DNA from: Rhizobium grahamii
Lineage (GTDB): Bacteria; Pseudomonadota; Alphaproteobacteria; Rhizobiales; Rhizobiaceae
Assembly: GCF_009498215.1 (NCBI RefSeq)
Contig: NZ_CP043499.1
Location: 558,001 to 622,000 of the forward strand
Reading direction: 5' to 3'
DNA: 64,000 bases
Part shown: piece by piece, positions 41,805 through 49,908 of the stretch
Layout of the letters: each line of letters opens with the position of its first letter
Position numbering within the stretch: the stretch's first letter is position 1
Notes under the pieces: model-generated
Told to the model about the DNA's origin: nothing
The model's database searches: none
Seen by the model: only the letters and a program-made list of their open reading frames with translations
Made by a program: the position numbers and the translations under genes

Positions 41805-42920
41805 ATGACCTTTCTCAAGATCACCGGCCTCAGAAAGCGCTTCGGCGCCCTTGAAATCCTCAAGGGGATCGATCTCGAACTGGAAAAGGGCGGCTTCCTC
41901 GTCCTGGTCGGCCCGTCCGGCTGCGGCAAGTCGACGTTGCTGAACACCATTGCCGGGCTGGAGACGATCACCGAGGGCGACATCCGGGTCGAGGAGCGCA
42001 GCATCGCCGACCTGCATCCCTCCAAGCGCGATATCGCCATGGTGTTCCAGAGCTACGCGCTCTATCCGAACATGACGGTGGCGGGCAACATCGCCTTCGG
42101 CATGGAGATGCGCGGCGTGCCGGCCGCCGAGCGCAAGCAGGCGATCGACAAGGTCGCCAAGGTGCTGCAGATCGGCCATCTGCTCGAGCGCAAGCCGAGC
42201 CAGCTGTCGGGCGGCCAGCGCCAGCGCGTCGCCATGGGCCGCGCCCTGGTGCGCGATCCGAAGCTCTTCCTGTTCGACGAACCGCTGTCGAACCTCGACG
42301 CCAAGCTGCGCGTCGACATGCGCACCGAGATCAAGCGCCTGCACCAGACGACGGGCAAGACCATCGTCTACGTCACCCACGACCAGATCGAGGCGATGAC
42401 GCTCGCCACCAAGATCGCCGTCATGCGCGACGGCGAGGTCCAGCAGTTCGGCACCCCCGCCGAGATCTACAACAACCCGGCAAACCTCTTCGTCGCCGAC
42501 TTCATGGGATCACCCGCCATGAACCTCCTCGCAGGGACAATCGTCAAGGAGGACAACGGGCTCGCCGTGTCGCTCGAACGACCGGGTGGCGAGGCGATGA
42601 AGCTTCCGGTGTCGCCGGCGATGATGTCGCTGTCGACCTATGTGAACCGCAACGTGATCTTCGGCATTCGCCCGGAAGCGCTGACCGACCCTGAAGGGGC
42701 CGACCGGAATGCGCAATCCGTCAGCGAAAACGACTGCCTGATCGACGTCGTCGAGCCCGCCGGATCCGACACCTTCGCCGTCACCAAGCTCGGCGGCAAG
42801 GAGGTCGTGGCAAGGCTCCGAGCCGACGCCCGCATCCGCGCCGGCGAAACCGCACGCCTCGCCTTCAATCTCGACAAGGCTGTCTTCTTCGATCCCGAGA
42901 CCAAGGTTCGGATAGCTTAG
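41805..42920 (+). CDS. Sugar ABC transporter ATP-binding protein (UgpC/MalK type)
   Basis: A 371-residue ATPase. Walker A GPSGCGKST at 36-44, signature LSGGQRQRV from 134, Walker B LFLFDE about 154-159, and VYVTHDQIEAMTLA as switch. The C-terminal OB/TOBE-like part (FMGSPAMNLLAGTIV ... ETARLAFNLDKAVFFDPET) is the MalK regulatory domain. It completes the CUT1 transporter with the binding protein and two permeases. Confidence 0.94.
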   Translation: MTFLKITGLRKRFGALEILKGIDLELEKGGFLVLVGPSGCGKSTLLNTIAGLETITEGDIRVEERSIADLHPSKRDIAMVFQSYALYPNMTVAGNIAFGMEMRGVPAAERKQAIDKVAKVLQIGHLLERKPSQLSGGQRQRVAMGRALVRDPKLFLFDEPLSNLDAKLRVDMRTEIKRLHQTTGKTIVYVTHDQIEAMTLATKIAVMRDGEVQQFGTPAEIYNNPANLFVADFMGSPAMNLLAGTIVKEDNGLAVSLERPGGEAMKLPVSPAMMSLSTYVNRNVIFGIRPEALTDPEGADRNAQSVSENDCLIDVVEPAGSDTFAVTKLGGKEVVARLRADARIRAGETARLAFNLDKAVFFDPETKVRIA

Positions 42921-42934
42921 AGGCTGGATTTGCC

Positions 42935-44485
42935 ATGAACGTCACTCCCGATATCGTCATCATCGGTTCAGGCATCGGCGGTTCAACCGTCGCTGCCGGG
43001 CTGGCCGCGACCGGCGCTGAGATCCTGATACTGGAGGCTGGCGACCATATCGCCGACCGCCCGGAGAACAGGGATCAAAGAGCGATTTTCCAGCGTGGCC
43101 ACTTTCGCCCGAAAGAGACGTGGTACGAGGCCGGTGGCGCGGGGTTCAATCCCGGCAACTATTACAATGTCGGTGGCAACTCGAAGTTCTTTGGGGCGGT
43201 CCTGTCACGATATCGGCGGGAAGATTTTGACGAGATGGTGCATCAGGAAGGTGTTTCGCCAGCCTGGCCATTCCCCTACGACGTACTCGAGCCTTGGTAT
43301 AGCAAGGCCGAAGCGCTCTATCAGGTTCGCGGTGCGATCGGCGACGATCCGACCGAGCCTCGCCATTCCGGCGGATACGACTACCCACCGGTTCCCGACG
43401 AGCCGCCAATCGCCGATTTGCGTTCTCGCCTGAAAAGAAGGGGACTGCATCCGTTCTCGCTGCCGCTCGGCATCGATATCGATCGGTGGCTCGCCAAGGC
43501 GCAGACGCCATGGGATGCGCATCCGAATTCACAGGACGGGAAGATGGATGCGGAGACGGCAGCCCTTGCCGTTGCCCTGAAATACCCCAACGTCCGGCTC
43601 CACACGAATGCGCGCGTCATTGCGCTCAAGACGGGCAAAAGCGATATCATCGAAACTGTCGTCTATGTCGCCGAAGGCAGGACGCAGACGGTGACGCCTC
43701 GGATCGTCATCCTCGCAGCCGGGGCCGTGCAGTCTGCGGCTTTGCTGCTGCGCTCGGCAAACGACCGCTTCAGAACCGGTCTTGCGAACTCGTCGGACCA
43801 GGTTGGCCGCAACTTCATGAACCACAATTCGTCGGCGGTGATCGGCGTATCACCGACATTCAAGAACACGTCCATCTATCAGAAAACACTGGCGTTCAAC
43901 GACTTCTACCTGTCTGACGGCAACGGCGGGCCGCCACTTGGTAACGTCCAGCTGCTCGGTCGTGTCTCCGGCAAAATCCTGAAGGGTTCACTGCCCCAGG
44001 TCCCGGAATGGATATTGGATCAACTCACGAAACACACCGTCGATTTCTACGCGATGAGCGAGGATGTCCCCAACCCGGAGAGCCGCGTGATGGTCGATGG
44101 CGATCGCATCGTCCTTCAGTGGCAGCGGACGAACTGGGCGGCCCATCTCGCTCTTGTCGCCAAGCTGAAGGACATCCTGAGGTCGATCGGCTTTCCAATT
44201 GTTTTATCGAGAGCTTTTGACAAGCGGACGCCCTCGCATCAATGCGGAACGGTGCGTATCGGCAATGATCCGACCTCAGCTCCGCTCGACCCGTTCTGCA
44301 GGGCATACGACCACCAAAATCTCTTCGTCGTTGACGCTAGCTTCCTGCCGACATCCGCAGCCGTGAACCCGGCGCTGACGGTTGCCAGTCAGGCGCTTCG
44401 GGTTGCCGACCATATCGCTTCGAAGGACTTGGGAGCCGACACGTCTGTGGCTGTGCCGACGGGTCCTGCCAACCAATCGTTTTAG
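42935..44485 (+). CDS. GMC-family oxidoreductase
   Basis: A 516-residue FAD enzyme. The ADP-binding motif is IVIIGSGIGGSTVAAGL at 8-24, with LEAGDHI after it and YYNVGGNSKFFGAV as the second FAD contact. Near the end SHQCGTVRIGNDP holds the conserved His and DASFLPTSAAVNPALTVASQALRVADHI is the C-terminal GMC signature. This type is nearer to sugar (pyranose/glucoside) and gluconate dehydrogenases than to choline dehydrogenase. It likely oxidises a sugar OH. It lies 14 bp after the ATPase and 19 bp before the second GMC gene. Confidence 0.88.
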   Translation: MNVTPDIVIIGSGIGGSTVAAGLAATGAEILILEAGDHIADRPENRDQRAIFQRGHFRPKETWYEAGGAGFNPGNYYNVGGNSKFFGAVLSRYRREDFDEMVHQEGVSPAWPFPYDVLEPWYSKAEALYQVRGAIGDDPTEPRHSGGYDYPPVPDEPPIADLRSRLKRRGLHPFSLPLGIDIDRWLAKAQTPWDAHPNSQDGKMDAETAALAVALKYPNVRLHTNARVIALKTGKSDIIETVVYVAEGRTQTVTPRIVILAAGAVQSAALLLRSANDRFRTGLANSSDQVGRNFMNHNSSAVIGVSPTFKNTSIYQKTLAFNDFYLSDGNGGPPLGNVQLLGRVSGKILKGSLPQVPEWILDQLTKHTVDFYAMSEDVPNPESRVMVDGDRIVLQWQRTNWAAHLALVAKLKDILRSIGFPIVLSRAFDKRTPSHQCGTVRIGNDPTSAPLDPFCRAYDHQNLFVVDASFLPTSAAVNPALTVASQALRVADHIASKDLGADTSVAVPTGPANQSF

Positions 44486-44504
44486 CATTCAACAGGGCAA
44501 GAAG

Positions 44505-46160
44505 ATGCGTTTCGATTATATCATTACAGGCGCCGGTCCTGCCGGTTGTGTGCTCGCAAACCGGCTGAGCGAGGACCCTGATGTCAACGTGCTTCTCCTC
44601 GAAGCGGGCGGCGGCGACTGGAATCCGCTCTTCCATATGCCCGCGGGCTTCGCGAAGATGACGAAGGGCGTGGCGAGCTGGGGCTGGGAGACCGTACCGC
44701 AGAAGCACATGAAAGGCCGAGTGCTACGATACACGCAGGCCAAGGTGATTGGCGGCGGCTCTTCGATCAATGCACAGCTTTATACGCGCGGCAACGCGGC
44801 GGATTACGATCTGTGGGCCGGCGAAGACGGCTGCGAGGGCTGGGACTATCGCTCGATATTGCCGTATTTCAAGCGGGCCGAAGACAACCAGCGCTTTGCC
44901 GACGACTATCATTCCTCTGGGGGCCCGCTCGGCGTTTCCATGCCGGTTTCGCCCCTGCCGATCTGCGATGCCTACATCCGGGCGGGGCAGGAGCTTGGTA
45001 TTCCCTACAATCACGATTTCAATGGCCGGCAGCAGGCGGGCGTCGGCTTCTACCAGCTGACGCAACGCAACCGGCGTCGCTCCTCGGCATCGCTTGCCTA
45101 CCTCTCTCCGATCAAGGATCGCAAGAACCTGACCATCCGGCTTGGATCACGGGTGTCGCGGATCGTGATCGAGAAGACGCGGGCCGTGGGTGTCGAAGTC
45201 GTTGGTCGCAACGGTGTCGAGATCCTGAGAGCCGAGCGCGAGGTGCTAGTGTCTTCGGGGGCGATCGGCTCACCGAAACTGCTTCTTCAATCAGGTATCG
45301 GTCCCGCCGACCACCTGCGATCGGTCGGCGTCGACGTCGCGCATGACCTGGCGGGTGTCGGGGGGAACCTGCAGGATCATCTCGATCTCTTCGTGATTTC
45401 CGAATGCACCGGCGACCATACCTACGACGGCGTTGCGAAGCTCCACCGAACGCTGTGGGCCGGTATCCAGTATGCGCTATTTCGAACAGGGCCGGTCGCC
45501 TCTTCGCTGTTTGAGACAGGTGGCTTCTGGTATGCGGATCCGAACGCTCGCTCGCCCGACATCCAGTTCCATCTCGGTCTGGGCTCCGGCATCGAGGCCG
45601 GTGTCGAACGTCTGAAGAATGCCGGGGTGACGCTCAATTCCGCCTATCTGCATCCGAGGTCGCGCGGCACCGTGCGGTTGTCAGCCGCCGATCCAGCGGC
45701 CGCTCCGCTAATCGATCCGAACTATTGGTCGGAACCACACGACCGCGAGATGTCCCTCGAGGGGCTGAAGATCGCGCGTGAGATCATGCAGCAGGCCGCT
45801 CTCAAATCCTACGTTCTTGCCGAACGTCTGCCTGGACCGAAGGTCGCGACCGAAGAACAGCTGTTCGACTACGGCTGCGCCAACGCCAAGACCGACCACC
45901 ATCCGGTCGGCACTTGCAAGATGGGCACGGGCGCGGACGCTGTCGTCGGCCTCGACCTCAAGGTTCACGGGCTGGAGGGGCTGCGTGTCTGCGACTCCTC
46001 GGTGATGCCGCGCGTGCCCTCGTGCAACACCAATGCGCCGACGATCATGGTTGGTGAAAAAGGGTCAGATATCATTCGCGGGCTCCCGCCGCTTCCTGCG
46101 GTGATCTTCGCCGACGAGCGCAACGAAACGCGCCCGAGGGCGCGCGCCAGCGTTCGCTAG
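44505..46160 (+). CDS. GMC-family oxidoreductase (choline dehydrogenase-like)
   Basis: A 551-residue FAD enzyme. Start at 44505 follows AGGGCAAGA. It has DYIITGAGPAGCVLANRLSE at the N-terminus, YTQAKVIGGGSSINAQLYTRG (GMC signature 1), SSGAIGSPKLLLQSGIGP (GMC signature 2) and HHPVGTCKMGTGADAVVGLDLKVHGLEGLRVCDSSVMP with the active-site His. It is of the alcohol/choline dehydrogenase type. It is a distant paralogue of the preceding GMC gene; two in one operon suggest two oxidation steps. Confidence 0.9.
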   Translation: MRFDYIITGAGPAGCVLANRLSEDPDVNVLLLEAGGGDWNPLFHMPAGFAKMTKGVASWGWETVPQKHMKGRVLRYTQAKVIGGGSSINAQLYTRGNAADYDLWAGEDGCEGWDYRSILPYFKRAEDNQRFADDYHSSGGPLGVSMPVSPLPICDAYIRAGQELGIPYNHDFNGRQQAGVGFYQLTQRNRRRSSASLAYLSPIKDRKNLTIRLGSRVSRIVIEKTRAVGVEVVGRNGVEILRAEREVLVSSGAIGSPKLLLQSGIGPADHLRSVGVDVAHDLAGVGGNLQDHLDLFVISECTGDHTYDGVAKLHRTLWAGIQYALFRTGPVASSLFETGGFWYADPNARSPDIQFHLGLGSGIEAGVERLKNAGVTLNSAYLHPRSRGTVRLSAADPAAAPLIDPNYWSEPHDREMSLEGLKIAREIMQQAALKSYVLAERLPGPKVATEEQLFDYGCANAKTDHHPVGTCKMGTGADAVVGLDLKVHGLEGLRVCDSSVMPRVPSCNTNAPTIMVGEKGSDIIRGLPPLPAVIFADERNETRPRARASVR

Positions 46161-46188
46161 GCAGGCAGAAGCTAGGGGTGGAACGGCC

Positions 46189-48270
46189 ATGAGCATCGAT
46201 GTCGCACAGCATATTCTCGACGCCCTCACGGATGTCGATATGCCCCGACTAAAGCCGGAACGCGCGCCTTTCGAGGCGGCGAACCTCGCCGGCATCGCGG
46301 TGCCTGTCTATCGCGCCGGCTGCGTTGTCGTCGGTTCGGGTGCAGCTGGTCTTCGCGCAGCCGTCGAGCTGAAGCGTCGCGGCGACGATGTCATGATCCT
46401 CAGTCAGAGCGCCTGGGGCGGCACATCGGCGTGCTCAGGCTCCGACAAGCAAACACTGCATACGGCCAATACCGCCGATCAGGGCGACAACTACAAGGCC
46501 ATGGCGCGGGCGATACGCGCCGGTGGCGCGATGGACGAAGACACCGCCTATGTCGAGGCGGTCGGTTCTGGCCGCATGATGGCGTCGCTGCAGTATCTCG
46601 GCCTGCCGCTGCCCCAGGATCCCCTGGGCGGCACGCTTCGATATCAGACCGACCATGACGAGGTGGGGCGCGCGACAAGCTGTGGCCCGCGAACCTCTCG
46701 TCTGATGGTCAAGGTTCTGGCGGAGGAAGCCATTCGGCTTGATGTTCCGTTCTATAATCACACGACCGCTGTGCAGATCCTGACGGAGGGTGCGCAGGAG
46801 GCGCGGAGGGTCGTGGGTGTTGTCGCAATTCGCGCGCATGACCGGACGGAAGCAAATCCACTCGGCATCGCCGTGTTCGCAAGCGATGTGGTCGTGCTCG
46901 CCGCCGGTGGGCCGGGAGAACTCTATCGCGATAGCGTTTATCCGAATGGCTGCTTCGGCTCGCTCGGGATCGCGCTTGAGGCGGGCCTCGAGCTGGTTAA
47001 TCTGACTGAGAGCCAGTTTGGCATCGGAACAAGGCGCGAGGGCTTTCCGTGGAACCTCTCCGGCACCTATGTCCAGGCGATGCCTCATATCTATTCCGTC
47101 GATGCCGAGGGGCGAGAGCATCACTTCCTCGCGAACTATTACCGCAGCACGCAGGAACTGGCCTCGAATGTCTTCCGGAAGGGTTACCAGTGGCCGTTTC
47201 ACTCGACACGGATGCTGGATTTCGGTTCAAGCCTCGTTGACCTCGCGATCTACCGGGAAACGACAGCCGGTCGCCGCGTATTCATGGATTTCAGCCGCAA
47301 CCCGTTGCCCGTTACCGGTGACCTGCCGTTCGATCTCGGACGGCTTGATGACGACGTCATGGCCTACCTGAACAATGCAGGGGCGGGGCAGACGCTGCCG
47401 ATCGACAGGCTGCGTCACATGAACCCGCTGGCAATCGAGCTTTACCGGCGATACAAGATCGATATCGCTACCGCTCCGTTGGAGTTTGCGGTCAACAACC
47501 AACACATGAACGGCGGCATCAGGGTCGACACATGGGGACGCAGCAGCCTGACGGGCTGTTATGCGGTGGGAGAGGCGGCCGGAACCCATGGTGTGACGAG
47601 ACCGGGAGGTGCCGCGCTTAACGCCGGCCAGGTGTTTGGAACCCGGGCCGCGGAACATATCAGCGCGAGTGGCCGAGCACGAACGGCAGCCGCCGGAGGC
47701 ATCGCCGAGATTGCCGAGGCCGGTGTTCGCGGCATTCTCTCCGTTCTCAAGGACGACAGCCCGTTCAACGCCAAGTCCGTCCGCGAGGATGTGCAGGCGC
47801 GCATGAGCGACAAGGCGGGGCTGATCTGCGATGGTGAAAATGTCCGTGAAGCCCTGAGTGCAGCTCGCAGCCTCAACGCCGACATCAGGCGAAGTGGGAT
47901 TACTTGCGGACGCGCGGCGGAAGCGGCGCGTGCTTTGCAATGGCGTCATATGGCTTTGGCCTCGGAAGCCGTACTTTCAGCACTGGACATCTACATATCG
48001 AAGGGCGGCGGAAGCCGCGGCGCACGCGCGATATGCGATCGCGCGGGAATGGCTTTGCCAATGGGCCGCGACGGTCCGTTGGAAGAGTTCCGTTTTCGCG
48101 AGGAGAGCGTTTCGGACCGCCAACAACAAATCGTGGTGCGCCTGAATGGAGAGACGTTGGAAATCTCCACGCGTCCAAATCGCACCTTTGATGAGACCAG
48201 CAGATCGTTCTTCGAACGGGATTGGCCGGCATGGTTGACCGGCCGGATCTACGACCTCGGCGGTCGTTGA
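46189..48270 (+). CDS. FAD-binding fumarate reductase/succinate dehydrogenase-like flavoprotein
   Basis: A 693-residue flavoprotein. The N-terminus has CVVVGSGAAGLRAAVELKRRGDDVMILSQ (FAD binding), then GGTSACSGSDKQ, a RYQTDHDEVGRATSCG block, NNQHMNGGIRVDTWGRSSLTGCYAVGEAAGTHGVTRPGGAALNAGQVFG (FAD domain end), and a helical C-terminal domain. It resembles the flavoprotein subunit of succinate dehydrogenase, L-aspartate oxidase and adenylylsulfate reductase, but no iron-sulfur partner is encoded next to it. It is the last gene of the catabolic operon; a weak hairpin (48274-48291) follows. Confidence 0.85.
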   Translation: MSIDVAQHILDALTDVDMPRLKPERAPFEAANLAGIAVPVYRAGCVVVGSGAAGLRAAVELKRRGDDVMILSQSAWGGTSACSGSDKQTLHTANTADQGDNYKAMARAIRAGGAMDEDTAYVEAVGSGRMMASLQYLGLPLPQDPLGGTLRYQTDHDEVGRATSCGPRTSRLMVKVLAEEAIRLDVPFYNHTTAVQILTEGAQEARRVVGVVAIRAHDRTEANPLGIAVFASDVVVLAAGGPGELYRDSVYPNGCFGSLGIALEAGLELVNLTESQFGIGTRREGFPWNLSGTYVQAMPHIYSVDAEGREHHFLANYYRSTQELASNVFRKGYQWPFHSTRMLDFGSSLVDLAIYRETTAGRRVFMDFSRNPLPVTGDLPFDLGRLDDDVMAYLNNAGAGQTLPIDRLRHMNPLAIELYRRYKIDIATAPLEFAVNNQHMNGGIRVDTWGRSSLTGCYAVGEAAGTHGVTRPGGAALNAGQVFGTRAAEHISASGRARTAAAGGIAEIAEAGVRGILSVLKDDSPFNAKSVREDVQARMSDKAGLICDGENVREALSAARSLNADIRRSGITCGRAAEAARALQWRHMALASEAVLSALDIYISKGGGSRGARAICDRAGMALPMGRDGPLEEFRFREESVSDRQQQIVVRLNGETLEISTRPNRTFDETSRSFFERDWPAWLTGRIYDLGGR

Positions 48271-48821
48271 TTTGAGAGGCTGGCTCCTCTCGGAGCTATG
48301 GTCCCGCAAAATCGTTCATTCGGGCATTCCAAGAGCATCGTCGTTTTCCCGCGGGCCGGACGATCCCGGCACCCGAGGTCGTGCGCGAAGGTATGGGCCT
48401 TCACAATCGGGGGCGAAAGCCAGCCAACGCAGCCCGCGGACTGCGACCAATGTCCCATAGCGACCCGGACTGAAGTCCCAGTCTTGGAACAGCCGCCGCG
48501 CTGGCAAGTTCGATTCTGCAGCGGAACAAGCCGCGCCAGGATGGAGGACAATGACTTGAATGCGAAGAAACCAGAGATGGCAGAAAGCCTCCTCCTGATA
48601 GCAACGCCTGCCCTTTCAGATCGTCCGCGGTGGGGCATGCCCCAGAGCGCGAAGTGTTCGCGCATAATCGCCGACGACCGACGCGTGATCGTTTCAAACT
48701 ACTTCTGAACGTTTGCCCACGTCATCCGACGGACGCCTCCGGCAGTCCTTTCCAACAAGCGGCACACAGGTGGTGCATGAAGCGCCAACGACCCGATGTG
48801 CCGACGTCTAGGAGACAAACC
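48271..48821. other. Intergenic stretch of 551 bp, no supported gene
   Basis: It begins with GAGAGG (48274-48279)/CCTCTC (48286-48291), which may end the operon. A frame near 48541-48708 (MEDNDLNAKKPEMAESLLL...) exists but has no recognisable family and no clear support. Promoter elements for the DUF1236 gene should lie at its right end. Confidence 0.4.
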
Positions 48822-49565
48822 ATGAAAAGCAACCATCTGGCCATGATGCTCACGGCCCTTTCTCTCAGCGTATCGCCCCTCGCCACCCACCCGGCTGGTG
48901 CACAGCAGGACACGCAGAACAGCGGCCAGGCGCAGACGGGTGGGGGTGCTCAGACCGAGCAACCTCAATCAGGTGCCAGCGGCGGCACAGGAGCCGACTG
49001 TTCCTCGCCGGATGCCTCGGGAGCCTGCCCACAGGCCAAGGGCGGGGCATCGGGAAATTCGTCCACCGAAACCAAGTCCGGTTCCGGTTCGCAGGATGAA
49101 ACTGGAGGTGCGACGACCACTGAACAGAAGCCAAAGTCAGGCTCGTCAGACAGCAGCGGATCGGCGACGTCAGGTTCGAGGAGCAAAACCCAGAGCGGCA
49201 GTGCTGAGACACAGTCCAACGACCAGAATTCATCACCGAGCAAGAACAGCTCTACCGAAACCAACAACAATACGACGACGAAGCAGACGTCGAACAACAC
49301 GATGAATGTGAACATCACCGTTGAGCAGAGAACGGAGATTCGCCAGGTGGTGAAAGAGGTCCATGTTCAGCCGGTCAGGGAGGTGAGCTTTGCCGTATCG
49401 GTCGGGACCAGAATTCCGAAAAAGGTCCGGCTTGAACGCCTGCCGCCGCGTATCGTGAAGATCGTGCCTGAATATGAAGGCTACGAGTTCTTCATTCTCG
49501 CGGACGGTCGGATCATCATCGTCGATCCATCCGCGCTTACGATCGTCTACATCGTCACCGCGTAA
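48822..49565 (+). CDS. DUF1236-domain secreted protein with Ser/Thr/Gln/Asn-rich linker
   Basis: A 247-residue exported protein. Start at 48822 follows AGGAG. A Sec signal (LAMMLTALSLSVSPLATHPAGAQQ) is followed by about 130 residues of low-complexity Ser/Gly/Thr/Gln/Asn with two cysteines (ADCSSPDASGAC). The C-terminal 70 residues form the DUF1236 pattern: SVGTRIPKKVRLERLPPRIVKIVPEYEGYEFFILADGRIIIVDPSALTIVYIVTA. Proteins of this family are common in rhizobia and Brucella and have no known role; a cell-surface function is plausible. Confidence 0.85.
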   Translation: MKSNHLAMMLTALSLSVSPLATHPAGAQQDTQNSGQAQTGGGAQTEQPQSGASGGTGADCSSPDASGACPQAKGGASGNSSTETKSGSGSQDETGGATTTEQKPKSGSSDSSGSATSGSRSKTQSGSAETQSNDQNSSPSKNSSTETNNNTTTKQTSNNTMNVNITVEQRTEIRQVVKEVHVQPVREVSFAVSVGTRIPKKVRLERLPPRIVKIVPEYEGYEFFILADGRIIIVDPSALTIVYIVTA

Positions 49566-49908
49566 CTCGGCTGGAACCGAAGGCGTCCTGAGCGCCGTCG
49601 GTCCTGCACATCATGGCCGCAGTCTGTCCAGGGCAGCTGCGGTCATTTCTCGTTACGGGAAAAGAGCCTATCGGGAGCGACCTAGCCCCGCGATCGTCGG
49701 TCGCCCCTCCGCCGGCAGCGCACCCAGCCGCGTATGCTACCGTAAAATACGTTGGTGCGGCGACGCGGCATGCTTATGCTGCAAGTGCTAAGAGCGGCGG
49801 CGGATTCTGGGGCGTCCGCGCGTTCACAGAGCGGACGCAGAGCGAGACTACTATCCTGAGCATAGGAACCTAACTCTCGACAAGAGGGTGAACCGAGGGA
49901 GCTTTGGC
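49566..49908. other. Intergenic stretch with an 8-bp inverted repeat
   Basis: GCGTCCGC (49812-49819) and GCGGACGC (49831-49838) are a perfect inverted repeat with an 11-nt spacer, 70 bp before the DUF3141 start. It could be an operator or a hairpin. Nothing else in the 343-bp gap is supported. Confidence 0.45.

Noticed and set aside
41040..42380. 446-codon open frame antisense to the ABC permease and ATPase genes
   Set aside because: Composition is dominated by Asp/Arg/Gly/His repeats typical of reverse frames of GC-rich coding sequence, and the sense genes are certain.
48298..48708. 136-codon open frame after the catabolic operon
   Set aside because: Low-complexity start and no domain; codon pattern unlike neighbours.
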